Source: CBDBUR01 sp965209065 (GTDB lineage: Bacteria > Pseudomonadota > Alphaproteobacteria > JAPOUT01 > G958296285). Taken from it: a stretch of DNA of 64,000 nt. A program made the translations under genes and the position numbers. Of the stretch, positions 9,511-20,026 are shown piece by piece. The notes under the pieces were generated by a model. It searched no databases. It was given only the letters and a program-made list of their open reading frames with translations, and was not told where the DNA came from. Each line of letters opens with the position of its first letter. Within the stretch, counting starts at the first letter, position 1. The stretch lies in the NCBI GenBank assembly GCA_965209065.1, contig OZ242373.1:1550001-1614000 (forward strand), given 5' to 3'.

Positions 9511-11787
9511 TTACCGATTTAAGTCAAAAGCCGCCAAAGCCGCCATATTCACTAAGTCCGAGGTCGAGCGCGTCATCTGCATAATCTGCACCGAATGCTC
9601 CAAGCCAACCAAAATAGGTCCAATCAGCGTGCTCTTGCCAAGTTCCTCCAACATTTTTGTCGAAATGCTCGCCGAGTGAATGGCAGGCATAATCAAAATG
9701 TTCGCCGCACCCGTGAGCCGCGAAAAACGGTAGGTCGCGCCGGTCTCGCCATTCAAAGCAACGTCTGCCGCAATCTCACCCTCATACTCAAAATCAACGC
9801 TCCGCGCGTCTAGAATTTTTACCGCCTCTTGCATCTGCTTGCTACGCTCGTCCTGACCATAACCAAAATTGGCGTAAGCCAAAAGAGCCACACGCGGCTC
9901 ATAGCCTAAACGCCGCGCCGCGCGCGCCGCCTCTATCGCTATGTTCGCTATCTCCTCCGCGTTCGGCATCTCGTGAATAGACGTATCAGCAATGAATATC
10001 GTTCTGCCATCACTCGTCAAAAGCATCGAAATGCCAATCATCGTTCTATCGGGTAAAGGATCTATCACGCGCAACACGTCATTCATCGCCGCATTATAAT
10101 TGCGCGTCCGTCCCGTTATCATCGCGTCCGCCTCTCCCAAAGCAAGCTTACACGCACTCAATACATTGCGGTCATACAATAAACGAACACAATCGCGCTC
10201 TAAAGAACCCCGCCGCTGTAAGCGCTGGTATAAATAAGCAGAATAATCTTTCGCATTCGGGTGATAGGGCGTGTTCTCCTCTATCGTTAAACTATCCATG
10301 TTCGGCAAGTGTAAGCCTGACATGGTCTTTTCAATATCAATGCGCCGACCAATCAAAATCGGCTCGCCCAAACCAAGCTCACGAAATGTTAAAGCCGCAC
10401 GGATAACTTGCTCCTCCTCGCCCTCAGAAAAAATAACCCGCTTCGGATTCGCGCGCACATAACGCAAAATACTTTGAAAGGTGGAGGCAACAGGATTTTG
10501 TAAGGAGCTTAAACGCTCGTGATAAGCCTCCATATCCACGATAGACTTGCGCGCCGCACCCGAGGTCATCGCCGCTTGCGCCACCGCCGGCGGTATCGTG
10601 TGAATCAAGCGCGGGTCAAAGGGTGCGGGGATAATATAATCCTTGCCGAATTGTAAGCGCACTCCTTGATAGGCATGGGCAACTTCATCGGGAACGTCCG
10701 ACCGCGCTAATTGCGCTAAAGCATAAGCCGCCGCTATCTTCATCTCCTGATTTATCTGACGCGCATGCACATCTAACGCACCGCGAAAAATATAAGGAAA
10801 ACCCAAAACATTATTTACCTGATTTGGATAATCCGAACGCCCAGTCGCCATAATCGCATCATCTCTTATGGCGGAAACTTCCTCCGGCGTTATCTCAGGG
10901 TCGGGATTTGCAAGCGCGAAAATAATCGGCTGCGGGGCTAAATGCTTGATGAGCTCAACGCCAAAAGCACCTTGCTCCGATAAACCTAAAAGAATATCCG
11001 CACCACGCGCCGCTTCCTCTAAAGAATTTACTTTCTCTTGAGTCGCAAACTTCTCTTTCCATGGATTCATATTTTCATTACGACCCTGCGTGATAATGCC
11101 ACGCCTATCTGCCATAATAATGTTCTCTCTTTTCATGCCAAGCGCCAAAGATAACTCCGCGCACGCAATGCCTGCCGAACCCGCACCATTGATAACCAAA
11201 CGCGAAGTCGCAAACTCCCTGCCCGTTAAGTGAAGCGCGTTGATTAAACCCGCCGCAAAAATTATCGCCGTGCCGTGCTGGTCGTCGTGAAAAATAGGAA
11301 TATCCATTATCTCACGCAACTTCTCTTCTATGATAAAACACTCGGGCGCTTTGATGTCCTCTAGGTTAATGCCGCCAAAGCTCTCTCCCAAATAACGAAC
11401 GCAATTAATAAACGCATCGCAATCTTCCGTATCGACTTCTAAATCAATCGCATCAACACCCGCAAAACGCTTGAACAAAACCGCCTTGCCCTCCATCACA
11501 GGCTTTGCCGCCGCCGCACCCAAATTGCCTAAACCCAAAATAGCCGTGCCGTTCGAAATAACCGCAACCAAATTACCCCGCGCGGTGTAATCAAAAATTT
11601 TATTGCTGTCCTCGTAAATCGCGCGCACCGGCGCTGCAACCCCAGGCGAATAGGCAAGCGATAAATCTCGCTGAGTCGAAACCGGCTTCGTCGCAACAAT
11701 CTCTATCTTGCCCGCACGACCCTCCTGATGAAAACGCAACGCCTCTTCATCGGTCAAATTTAACGATTTATCCTTACTTTTCATCAT
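9511..11787 (-). CDS. maeB: NADP-dependent malic enzyme with phosphotransacetylase-like domain
   Basis: Converts malate to pyruvate and CO2 with reduction of NADP. The first 430 residues are the malic enzyme: SLAYSPGVAAPVRAI, DDQHGTAIIFAAGLINAL, NAD(P) loop GAGSAGIACAEL and FALANPDPEITPEE. From about 440 to 758 follows the phosphate acetyltransferase-like domain found in MaeB, usually regulatory. Length 758 is normal. It ends 9 bases from the convergent comM stop. Its start is 49 bases from mutS, with a palindrome between them. Confidence 0.96.
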   Translation of the reverse strand: MMKSKDKSLNLTDEEALRFHQEGRAGKIEIVATKPVSTQRDLSLAYSPGVAAPVRAIYEDSNKIFDYTARGNLVAVISNGTAILGLGNLGAAAAKPVMEGKAVLFKRFAGVDAIDLEVDTEDCDAFINCVRYLGESFGGINLEDIKAPECFIIEEKLREIMDIPIFHDDQHGTAIIFAAGLINALHLTGREFATSRLVINGAGSAGIACAELSLALGMKRENIIMADRRGIITQGRNENMNPWKEKFATQEKVNSLEEAARGADILLGLSEQGAFGVELIKHLAPQPIIFALANPDPEITPEEVSAIRDDAIMATGRSDYPNQVNNVLGFPYIFRGALDVHARQINQEMKIAAAYALAQLARSDVPDEVAHAYQGVRLQFGKDYIIPAPFDPRLIHTIPPAVAQAAMTSGAARKSIVDMEAYHERLSSLQNPVASTFQSILRYVRANPKRVIFSEGEEEQVIRAALTFRELGLGEPILIGRRIDIEKTMSGLHLPNMDSLTIEENTPYHPNAKDYSAYLYQRLQRRGSLERDCVRLLYDRNVLSACKLALGEADAMITGRTRNYNAAMNDVLRVIDPLPDRTMIGISMLLTSDGRTIFIADTSIHEMPNAEEIANIAIEAARAARRLGYEPRVALLAYANFGYGQDERSKQMQEAVKILDARSVDFEYEGEIAADVALNGETGATYRFSRLTGAANILIMPAIHSASISTKMLEELGKSTLIGPILVGLEHSVQIMQMTRSTSDLVNMAALAAFDLNR

Positions 11788-11790
11788 ATC

Positions 11791-11813
11791 TACCTTACTA
11801 TATAGTTAAGGTA
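11791..11813. promoter_or_regulatory. Palindrome in the maeB-mutS divergent gap
   Basis: A 23-base near-palindrome with arms TACCTTA and TAAGGTA around a self-complementary CTATATAG core sits in the 49-base gap between maeB and mutS. The position is right for an operator or for overlapping -10 regions of both genes. No regulator is known for it; the call is an inference from symmetry and position. Confidence 0.45.
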
Positions 11814-11836
11814 TAAACGCTTTATTAAGGAAAAAA

Positions 11837-14644
11837 ATGCCAAACCAGCAGAAAATATTACCTGATTCTCAAGACGAGCCTCAAAACTCCAAAGAACTCC
11901 CCAAAGAACTTTTTGGCGAGCTCTCTCAATCTTCCCGGCAACCGCAACAAACGCAAAAAGATTTCCCGCAACAAGATAAAACCAAAAGTGCCATTGCTAC
12001 CCCGATGATGGCGCAGTATCTCAAAATTAAACACGCCTATCCTAAAACCTTGCTCTTTTATCGTATGGGCGATTTCTACGAGCTGTTTTTTGATGATGCC
12101 ATTAAAGCTGCCGCCTTGCTCGATATTACCCTCACCAAAAGAGGCAAACATCTCGGCAAAGATATTCCTATGTGCGGCGTTCCCGTTCATGCGGTTGATA
12201 CCTATACCCATCGCCTCATTCGCGCCGGCGAGCATATCGCCATCTGCGAGCAGGTTGAAAATAAAACCCCTGAAAAACAAAATACCAAACTTATGCCACG
12301 TAGAGTCGTTCGTATCCTCACACAAGGAACGCTCACCGAAGATGCCCTCCTCGAACAACAGGAATACAATTACCTATTAAGTATCAACCCCAATAAAAAA
12401 AACCTTGACGCAAAATGGGGAATCGCGTGGGCGGATATTTCTACCGGGCGTTTTTGCGTGAAAAATGTCGCAACCATTCAAGACCTCAATGCCACTATCG
12501 CAAGACTCCAACCAAAAGAAATTCTCCTCTCTGAAACGCTCTTTGCTTCCTTGCCCCAAAAAATAAAAAATCTGCTCGAAACCTTTCCCCTGACAGAAGT
12601 TCCAAACGCCGCCTTCACAAACGAAAGCGCACAAAGCCGCCTGCGCGAAAATTTTGGCGAAGCACTCGCACAAGAAATAGGCAAAGAGAGCAAAGAAATG
12701 TTAGGTGCTGCCGGCGCTTTGCTCGACTATATCGAGATAACCCAAATGGAACAAACCACCCGACTATCGCCGCCGCATATCGAAAAAGATAGCACCTTTA
12801 TGATGATGGACCCTTCCACCCGCGCCAACTTAGAACTCGTCCAGCCGTTAAGAGAAGCACAAAAAGAAGCTAGCCTATTCTCGGTTATCAATAAAACGCA
12901 AACTAGCTCAGGCGCACGACTCCTCGCAGAACGACTCCAATCTCCTTTAACCGACATCGTTCAAATTAATCATCGCTTAGATGAAATTGAATTTTTCTGC
13001 CAGCACGAAAGCCTCACGGCACGCATAAGCGCTTTATTAAAACAAACACCCGATATGGCGCGCGCGCTGGCACGACTTTCTTTTGGACGCGCGCTGCCTA
13101 AAGATTTAGCCGTCTTGCGCGATGGCTTAATCGCCACTAGAAAAATAACCGAACTTCTAACGCAAGAAAACACTTCCTCCTTGCCACACAATATCAAAAT
13201 AGCACTCGGGCAACTCAATCAACCGAAACCCGAACTTTGTTTCAAACTAACCGATGCCCTTGAAACCAACTTGCCCGCGCACTTTAGAGACGGCGGCATC
13301 ATTCGCGTCAATTATAGCCCTAGCCTAGACCAACAAAGACAAAACGCTAAAGAAAAACGTAACAATATCTCCTTGCTACAAAATACCTATGCCGAAAAAA
13401 CAAAAGTCAAACAACTCAAAATAAAATATAATAATATATTAGGATTTTTTGTTGAAGTGTCCGCCGCACAAGGTAATAAACTTCTTGAAGCACCGCTCAA
13501 TAAAATTTTTATTCATCGCCAAACCCTCGTGAATCATTTACGCTTCACAACAGAGGAACTCGCCAAACTCGCAAGCGATGAGCTTGAAAGTCAAGCCGCT
13601 TTCTTGGCTCAAGAAAAACTCCTCTGCGATGAACTCATTAACGAGGCATTGGAAAATTATCACGCGATACAAGAAGCCGCACTCGCTATCGCCACGCTTG
13701 ATATTGCCACTAGCTACGCTACCCTAGCCCAAACCCTGCAGCTCCAACGCCCCACCATCGACGAAAGTGAAAACTTCGATATTGTCGCCGGCAGACATCT
13801 TGTCGTCGAACAGGCACTCAAAAAAAATCAAACATCCTTTATCCATAATGACTGCCGCCTCACCCCAGAGGAAAAAAATACAGAGAAAAAAAATATCTGG
13901 CTACTAACCGGTCCCAATATGGCAGGCAAAAGCACCTTCCTAAGACAAAATGCGATTATCGCTGTGATGGCGCACGCCGGCTTTTTTGTGCCCGCGCAAA
14001 AAGCGCATATCGGCGTCATCGATAGATTGTTTTCGCGCATCGGTGCGGCGGATAACCTCGCCTACGGACAATCTACTTTTATGGTCGAAATGGTTGAAAC
14101 CGCCATCATCTTAACCCAAGCCACCAAAAAAAGTTTTGTCATTATTGATGAAGTGGGGCGCGGAACTTCCACCTTCGATGGGCTTGCCCTCGCGTGGGCT
14201 ATCGTTGAGTTTATGTGCCAGAAACTTCAATGCCGCGCTTTGTTTGCTACACACTTCCACGAACTTACCTTGCTTGATAAAACGCTCACGCGCCTCGCCA
14301 ATTACCACATGAAAACCGCCAGCGGACAGGAAAAAAATATTCATCTCCTTTATGAAGTTGGCGCGGGCGCGGCTTTACACTCTTATGGAATCCAAATCGC
14401 CAAACGCGCCGGCTTGCCCGAAGAAGTTGTCGCGCGCGCTAGCCTCTTGCTAGAGCAGCTGGAAAAACAAAAATCATCGAAAAATATCAAACAAACAATA
14501 GAGAAAAAGAAAATAAAAAGTGATGCGCAAGAACAAAAAGAAAGTGCTATAAAAGAAAAACTAAACGCCCTTGACCTTGAGGCATTAACGCCTCTTGAGG
14601 CTTTGGAAACACTTTTCCAAATGAAAACAATTTTGAAACAATGA
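11837..14644 (+). CDS. mutS: DNA mismatch repair protein MutS
   Basis: Recognises mismatches and starts methyl- or nick-directed repair. The 935-residue protein begins with a glutamine- and serine-rich extension of about 50 residues before the mismatch-binding domain. The Phe-x-Glu mismatch reader is F80-Y-E82 in RMGDFYELFF. Walker A is GPNMAGKST (about 692-700), followed by FSRIGAADNLAYGQSTFMVEM and VIIDEVGRGTSTFDG. The C-terminal end is lysine-rich. The stop overlaps glnD in ATGA, as in the conserved mutS-glnD-murJ group of alphaproteobacteria. Confidence 0.97.
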   Translation: MPNQQKILPDSQDEPQNSKELPKELFGELSQSSRQPQQTQKDFPQQDKTKSAIATPMMAQYLKIKHAYPKTLLFYRMGDFYELFFDDAIKAAALLDITLTKRGKHLGKDIPMCGVPVHAVDTYTHRLIRAGEHIAICEQVENKTPEKQNTKLMPRRVVRILTQGTLTEDALLEQQEYNYLLSINPNKKNLDAKWGIAWADISTGRFCVKNVATIQDLNATIARLQPKEILLSETLFASLPQKIKNLLETFPLTEVPNAAFTNESAQSRLRENFGEALAQEIGKESKEMLGAAGALLDYIEITQMEQTTRLSPPHIEKDSTFMMMDPSTRANLELVQPLREAQKEASLFSVINKTQTSSGARLLAERLQSPLTDIVQINHRLDEIEFFCQHESLTARISALLKQTPDMARALARLSFGRALPKDLAVLRDGLIATRKITELLTQENTSSLPHNIKIALGQLNQPKPELCFKLTDALETNLPAHFRDGGIIRVNYSPSLDQQRQNAKEKRNNISLLQNTYAEKTKVKQLKIKYNNILGFFVEVSAAQGNKLLEAPLNKIFIHRQTLVNHLRFTTEELAKLASDELESQAAFLAQEKLLCDELINEALENYHAIQEAALAIATLDIATSYATLAQTLQLQRPTIDESENFDIVAGRHLVVEQALKKNQTSFIHNDCRLTPEEKNTEKKNIWLLTGPNMAGKSTFLRQNAIIAVMAHAGFFVPAQKAHIGVIDRLFSRIGAADNLAYGQSTFMVEMVETAIILTQATKKSFVIIDEVGRGTSTFDGLALAWAIVEFMCQKLQCRALFATHFHELTLLDKTLTRLANYHMKTASGQEKNIHLLYEVGAGAALHSYGIQIAKRAGLPEEVVARASLLLEQLEKQKSSKNIKQTIEKKKIKSDAQEQKESAIKEKLNALDLEALTPLEALETLFQMKTILKQ

Positions 14645-17436
14645 CCGCACAGCAACCATCGAAGAAAAAAATAAAACTCCTTATTGATAAAGAAAATTTA
14701 GATAGGGCACTCCACGCAACTCAAAAAAATCAACAAACTCTTACACAAATTGTCAGCACGGCGAGACAGGAAATACTAAATAGTGCGCACGATAATCTAT
14801 TGCAAAAATTCTATCAAGGCACGCAGTGCGCAGAGGAAATTGCCCGCGCGGTTGATGTTTTAATGACAAGTTTATTTACTTATATCTCTCAAGAAGTTTT
14901 TCCCCGACCCAACCCAACGAAAGCAGAAAGACTAACCCTCCTTGCCATCGGCGGCTACGGGCAAGGAAAACTAGCCCCCTTCTCCGACATTGACCTCCTG
15001 TTTCTCCTGCCCGGTAAAAATACACAATGGGGAGAGCAAACCATAGAACTGATGCTAAAAATTCTATGGGATAGTGAATTCAAAATAGGGCATTCGGTTT
15101 TTAATGTGAAGCAAATTCCTAAACGCGCCAAAGAAGACCTCGTTTTCTGCACGAGCCTGCTAAACATAAAACATTTAAGTGGCGATGAAGAGCTGTTCTT
15201 AACACTCAAAAAACAAATAGAAAAAACAAAAAAAATAATCGGTGTACGCACCTTTGTGAAAGCAAAACTCACCGAGCGCGATATACGACACGAAAAAGAA
15301 GGACGCTCTCGATTTCTAGTTGAACCGAATATCAAAAATGGCAAGGGCGGCTTGCGCGACCTGCAAACACTATGGTGGCTCGTTAAGTTTTGCTATGGCG
15401 AGGATAGCAACATTTTTTCTAAAGAAGCCAATCAAAAACTATCGGCGTGTGAAAATTTTCTTTGGGAAGTGCGCTGCTATCTCCACTTTCTCTGCGGCGC
15501 ACCACAGGAAAAATTAAGTTTTCAACATCAGCAAGCACTCACACAGGCTATGAATTTCCTCAACCCTAACGTAGGCGAAGAGCAAACCATCGAAGCGCTA
15601 GAAAAATTTATGAAAAACTATTTTCTTGTCGCTAAAGAAGCGGGTAGCCTCACTAGAATTTTATGCGCCGAGCTAGAAGCACAGCAAGCCAAACCCCAGC
15701 CGCGCATCAGTCGCCTGATTAAAAAAATTACCAAAACAACTAAAGACATTCAACTCACCGAAGATTTTCTATTGGAAAGGGGTAGGCTAAAAGCAACAAC
15801 CGAAAATCTATTCACCCAAAAGCCCCTAATGATTTTGCGCTACTTCGAACTTGCCGCACTTCATCGCGTCAATTTTCATCCCTCTTCGCTTAATCAAATT
15901 AGAAATGCCTTGCCGCACCTCCCCAAAACCTTACGCCTAGATAAAAACGCAAATGAAATGTTTCTTAACATTTTAGCAAAACACCCTGACCCCGCTAGAA
16001 TTTTACGCACGATGAACGAAACGGGGAACGAAACAGGATTCCTCGGCTGGTTCATTCCCGCCTTCGGCAACATCGTGGCGCAGATGCAGTTCAACCGCTA
16101 TCACCACTACACAGTCGATGAACATATTATTCATGCTGTCGAACTGCTAGACCATTTGGAACAGGCAGGCATAAAAGAAATTAATCGCGCGCGCTTGCTC
16201 GCTAGACGGCTCGCAAAACAAAATTTGCGCGCCGTTTTGTATATCGCCATTTTTACCCACGATATTGCTAAAGGGCAAAAGGGCGACCATTCCCAGCGCG
16301 GCGCGGAAGTGTGCTACGCGCTCGCAACACGCCTAGGGCTGACAGAAGAAAATGCACACCTCGCCGCTTGGCTCGTCGAAAATCACCTGCTTATGAGCGA
16401 TTGCGCCCAAAAACGCGACCTCAATGACGATAAAACGATTAAAAATTTCGTCAAAAAAATACAAACCATAGAGCGACTGAAACTTCTCTTTCTACTAACC
16501 ATCGTTGATATTCAAGCCGTTGGTCCCGGCACGTGGAACGGATGGAAAGCGCAACTGCTGAATAAACTTTATGAACTCGCTTTTGCTGAACTCAAAACGC
16601 CTTTCCGAATTCAGCACGCACAAAAAGCGCGAAGACAACGCAGAAAACTCGCCGCGCGCCTAACGTGGAGTGAAAAAGAAAAACGCGCCTACTTGAAACT
16701 TCACAAAAATACTTACTGGAATCATACAAGCGAGCAAACGCAAAAAACCCACGCCCTCTTATGGGAAACATGGCGAGAAAAAACACCCTTCGCTTTTCAT
16801 GTGAAAAATAGCGAATCCCAAGCCCATAGCGAAATGACAATTATCACGCCCGACCACCCAGGACTCTTTTCTAGAATCGTCGGCGCGATTGTTATTAACA
16901 AAGGCATCATCACTGATGCTAGAATTTTTACCTCCGATAATGGCTTGGCGTTTGATAGTTTTTGGATTCAAAACCAAAATCAAGCCCCCTTAGACGAAAC
17001 CCATAGTCAAAGATTGAAGGCAACAATAGAAAAAGTTCTTTTAGGAAAACTTCTCCCTTATGAAGAAATAACAAAAAAACAAAATGTTATTGCCTCTAAA
17101 GAAAACGTATTTAATATAAAGCCTAAAATTATTTTGGATAACGAACTCTCTGACGAGTGCAGCGTAATTGAAGTGGAATGCTTGAACAACCCCTATTTGA
17201 TTTATGCTACCGCACAAAAAATGTTTAGAGAAGGGCTTATTCTATCTTCGGCGCATATTACCACTTATGGCGAACGCGCGGTGAATGTGTTTTATGTCAA
17301 AGATACTTTCTCGCAAAAAATTACCGACAAAGAAAAACAAACCTATCTTAAAAACGAATTATTGAAAGTGTGCGCGCAACTGGGTGATAAAGCTATTTCC
17401 AATAAATTACCTCAAAAACAAGCAGTAGAGGCATAA
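14641..17436 (+). CDS. glnD: Bifunctional uridylyltransferase/uridylyl-removing enzyme GlnD
   Basis: Sensor of glutamine that adds or removes UMP on the PII protein to control nitrogen assimilation. The 931-residue protein has all expected domains in order: nucleotidyltransferase (GGYGQGKLAPFSDIDLLFL, about 100-120), a helical linker (GKGGLRDLQTL), the HD hydrolase (HDIAKGQKGDHSQRGAE, about 540), and two C-terminal ACT domains (from about 725 and 845). A small 12-base duplication encodes NETGNETG near residue 460. No PII gene lies in the window. Confidence 0.96.
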   Translation: MTAQQPSKKKIKLLIDKENLDRALHATQKNQQTLTQIVSTARQEILNSAHDNLLQKFYQGTQCAEEIARAVDVLMTSLFTYISQEVFPRPNPTKAERLTLLAIGGYGQGKLAPFSDIDLLFLLPGKNTQWGEQTIELMLKILWDSEFKIGHSVFNVKQIPKRAKEDLVFCTSLLNIKHLSGDEELFLTLKKQIEKTKKIIGVRTFVKAKLTERDIRHEKEGRSRFLVEPNIKNGKGGLRDLQTLWWLVKFCYGEDSNIFSKEANQKLSACENFLWEVRCYLHFLCGAPQEKLSFQHQQALTQAMNFLNPNVGEEQTIEALEKFMKNYFLVAKEAGSLTRILCAELEAQQAKPQPRISRLIKKITKTTKDIQLTEDFLLERGRLKATTENLFTQKPLMILRYFELAALHRVNFHPSSLNQIRNALPHLPKTLRLDKNANEMFLNILAKHPDPARILRTMNETGNETGFLGWFIPAFGNIVAQMQFNRYHHYTVDEHIIHAVELLDHLEQAGIKEINRARLLARRLAKQNLRAVLYIAIFTHDIAKGQKGDHSQRGAEVCYALATRLGLTEENAHLAAWLVENHLLMSDCAQKRDLNDDKTIKNFVKKIQTIERLKLLFLLTIVDIQAVGPGTWNGWKAQLLNKLYELAFAELKTPFRIQHAQKARRQRRKLAARLTWSEKEKRAYLKLHKNTYWNHTSEQTQKTHALLWETWREKTPFAFHVKNSESQAHSEMTIITPDHPGLFSRIVGAIVINKGIITDARIFTSDNGLAFDSFWIQNQNQAPLDETHSQRLKATIEKVLLGKLLPYEEITKKQNVIASKENVFNIKPKIILDNELSDECSVIEVECLNNPYLIYATAQKMFREGLILSSAHITTYGERAVNVFYVKDTFSQKITDKEKQTYLKNELLKVCAQLGDKAISNKLPQKQAVEA

Positions 17437-17446
17437 CATTTCTGTT

Positions 17447-18952
17447 TTGAAAAATTCCGCCGTGATGGCTTTAGGCACGAGTATGAGCCGCGTCTTTGGA
17501 CTCGCACGCGATGTGCTTTTGGCGCTTGTCTTGGGCGTGGGCGCGCAAGCCGATGCTTTTGTTATTGCTTTTCGCTTGCCTAACTTGTTTCGCCGACTCT
17601 TCGCCGAGGGTGCGTTCGCCGCTGGTTTTATTCCCGTCTATAGCTCTATGCGCGGAGAGGAACGCAAACACTTCGCCGCAGTTGTTCTATCCTTCATTAG
17701 CCTGTTCCTATTAGGGCTAACCATCATCGCCGAAATTTTTATGGAGGAACTCGTTTTTCTTTTGGCAGGAGGCTTTGATATTTCATCGGATAAATTCGCT
17801 CTTGCCGTTCTGTGCGCGCGCATTACCTTTCCCTATCTTGTCTTTATGTTTTTAACCGCCCTTTATGCTACCCTGCTTAATGTTGGCGGACGCTTCCTTG
17901 CTTCTAGCACCACGCCGATTTTGCTCAATATCGCGCTCATTATCGCATGCCTGACCCTTTGGCAATTTAACCAAAGTGAAAACGCCGCCTTTTATCTCTC
18001 GCTTGCTATCATCATTGCCGGCATCGCGCAAGTTGCTATGATAATCTTCGCCGCCGCGCGCGCGAACCTGCTCGTCTTGCCTAAAAAAATAACCATCACC
18101 CAGAAACTAAAAGAATTTTTTAATCTACTCCTACCCGCGCTCGCCGCCGGTGGAGTCGTCCAGCTCAATATCATTATCGGCACCCGAATCGCATCTTCAC
18201 AAGAAAGCGCAGTCGCTCAATTATATTATGCCGAAAGACTCTATCAGTTGCCCCTCGCTATTATCGGTATCGCGCTAAGTCTCGCGCTCCTGCCCGCACT
18301 CGCCGCGCAAATCGAAAACAAAACACAAGTCCAAAATGCGCTCGCACGCGCGATGGAAGGCGCAATGCTATTAACCCTGCCCGCCGCCGCCGCCTTGGCG
18401 ATAATCGCCGAACCCATCATCGCCGCCTTGTTCGAATATGGCGCGTTCAACGAAACAGCGCGCATCAACACCGCGCTCATTCTCGCCGCCTTCGCGCTCG
18501 GCTTGCCCGCCTTTGTCGCACAGAAAATTTTATCCACCGCATGCTTCGCTCACCACGACACCAAAACGCCACTCTACTTCTCCGCCTTAGCCCTCGTGGT
18601 GAATGTTTGCCTCGCGCTTTTATGGTTCCCCCTGTGGGGGGCAGCGGCAATCGCACTCGCAACCTCCCTAGCCGCATGGGCAAACGCGCTCGGCTTGTGG
18701 TTTGTCGCCGCACGACAAAAATGGATTGTAACCAAACCACTTTATAAAACATTCCTCGCCCAAGCCGCCGTTAGCGCGCTGATGGCAGGCGGACTCTTTA
18801 CCATACAGAGCTTCTATCCCTTGCCTGAGCTATACCTAATAAGAATTTTCTATTTGGCAGCACTCGTGCTTATCGGTTTAGTGATTTATTTCTTTATTTG
18901 TCATATAGTCAAACTCGTTAATGTTAAAGAGATTAAAAAGGAATTTATATGA
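17447..18952 (+). CDS. murJ: Lipid II flippase MurJ
   Basis: Polytopic inner-membrane protein (about 14 predicted helices) that flips lipid II for peptidoglycan synthesis. The start is TTG at 17447: the next upstream in-frame stop is TAG at 17426 and no ATG or GTG lies between, and the resulting N-terminus MKNSAVMALGTSMSRVFGLA aligns with the family. Key family segments are GLARDVLLALVLG, RLPNLFRRLFAEGAFAAGFIPVYS and the many hydrophobic stretches. The stop overlaps trpS in ATGA. Confidence 0.94.
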   Translation: MKNSAVMALGTSMSRVFGLARDVLLALVLGVGAQADAFVIAFRLPNLFRRLFAEGAFAAGFIPVYSSMRGEERKHFAAVVLSFISLFLLGLTIIAEIFMEELVFLLAGGFDISSDKFALAVLCARITFPYLVFMFLTALYATLLNVGGRFLASSTTPILLNIALIIACLTLWQFNQSENAAFYLSLAIIIAGIAQVAMIIFAAARANLLVLPKKITITQKLKEFFNLLLPALAAGGVVQLNIIIGTRIASSQESAVAQLYYAERLYQLPLAIIGIALSLALLPALAAQIENKTQVQNALARAMEGAMLLTLPAAAALAIIAEPIIAALFEYGAFNETARINTALILAAFALGLPAFVAQKILSTACFAHHDTKTPLYFSALALVVNVCLALLWFPLWGAAAIALATSLAAWANALGLWFVAARQKWIVTKPLYKTFLAQAAVSALMAGGLFTIQSFYPLPELYLIRIFYLAALVLIGLVIYFFICHIVKLVNVKEIKKEFI

Positions 18953-19965
18953 GCCAAGCAAAAAAACTTTTCTCCGCCGTGCAGCCAACCGGAGAATTAC
19001 ATTTAGGTAATTATCTCGGCGCGCTTAAAAATTTTGTGGCGCTCCAAAAAGAATATGAATGTATTTTCTCTATTGCCGACTTGCACGCGCTTACACAATG
19101 GGAAGGGCTTGCGAAAAAAGGCTTTGATAAATTGACAAACGATATTTACGCAACAACCGCAACTTTCCTCGCTTGTGGAATTGATGCAAAACAACATATT
19201 ATTTTTAATCAATCAAAAGTAAGCACGCATGCCGAACTCGCTTGGGTGCTAACCTGTGTGGCGCGGTTCGGCTGGCTTAATCGTATGACTCAATTTAAGG
19301 AAAAAGCCGGCGGCAAACGCGATGAAAGCTCGGCAGGGCTTTTTACTTACCCCACCTTGATGGCGGCAGATATTTTAGCCTATCGCGCGCACGCCGTGCC
19401 TATCGGCGAAGACCAAAAGCAACATTTAGAGCTCGCGCGCGATATTGCACAGAAATTTAATACAGACACAAAACAAGATTTTTTTCCTCTGCCCGAACCG
19501 ATTATTCCCAAAACAAGCGCGCGTGTTATGTCGTTGCGTGATGGCACAAAAAAAATGTCAAAATCCGAACCTTCTGAAATGAGTCGCATCAGTTTGACAG
19601 ATGATGAAGATAGTATCGCTAAAAAAATTAAAAAAGCAAAAACCGATGCCGCACCCGTGCCAGATAATTTACAAGCACTTGAAGCACGCGCCGAAGCAGA
19701 TAATCTCGTTGGCTTGCTCGCCGCCCTATCGCAGCAAACGAAAGAGGCGACCTTGAAACAATTTGCCGACCAACCTTTCGCGCAATTAAAGCAAGCGCTC
19801 ACGCAACAGCTCATTGAAACTCTTTGTCCTATGGGCGAAAAAATTCATCAGTTTTATGAAGATAAACCTTTTCTCGATAAAGTGCTAAATGACGGCGCAC
19901 AGCGCGCGCGCGCCATCGCCGAAAGTAATTTCGCCAAAGTCCGCGCTCTGCTAGGGCTTTTATAA
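18949..19965 (+). CDS. trpS: Tryptophan--tRNA ligase
   Basis: Class I aminoacyl-tRNA synthetase that charges tRNA-Trp. The 338-residue protein shows the HIGH-like GELHLGNYLGA (15-25), PVGEDQ-type segment VPIGEDQKQHLELARDIA, and the signature KKMSKSEPS near 200. Length and motif order are those of the bacterial enzyme. It is translationally coupled to murJ by ATGA overlap. Confidence 0.97.
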   Translation: MSQAKKLFSAVQPTGELHLGNYLGALKNFVALQKEYECIFSIADLHALTQWEGLAKKGFDKLTNDIYATTATFLACGIDAKQHIIFNQSKVSTHAELAWVLTCVARFGWLNRMTQFKEKAGGKRDESSAGLFTYPTLMAADILAYRAHAVPIGEDQKQHLELARDIAQKFNTDTKQDFFPLPEPIIPKTSARVMSLRDGTKKMSKSEPSEMSRISLTDDEDSIAKKIKKAKTDAAPVPDNLQALEARAEADNLVGLLAALSQQTKEATLKQFADQPFAQLKQALTQQLIETLCPMGEKIHQFYEDKPFLDKVLNDGAQRARAIAESNFAKVRALLGLL

Positions 19966-19986
19966 ATTATAACCACTTGTAATATA

Positions 19987-19995
19987 TGCTATAAT
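19987..19995 (+). promoter_or_regulatory. Extended -10 promoter element before the universal stress protein gene
   Basis: TGCTATAAT is a perfect extended -10 (TGn plus TATAAT). A weak -35 (TTATAA, 19967-19972) stands 17 bases upstream. Transcription would start about 20002, giving a short leader with the SD AAGAGGG at 20014-20020. Confidence 0.65.
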
Positions 19996-20026
19996 AATTA
20001 CAGCAATCGAAACAAGAGGGAATTTT

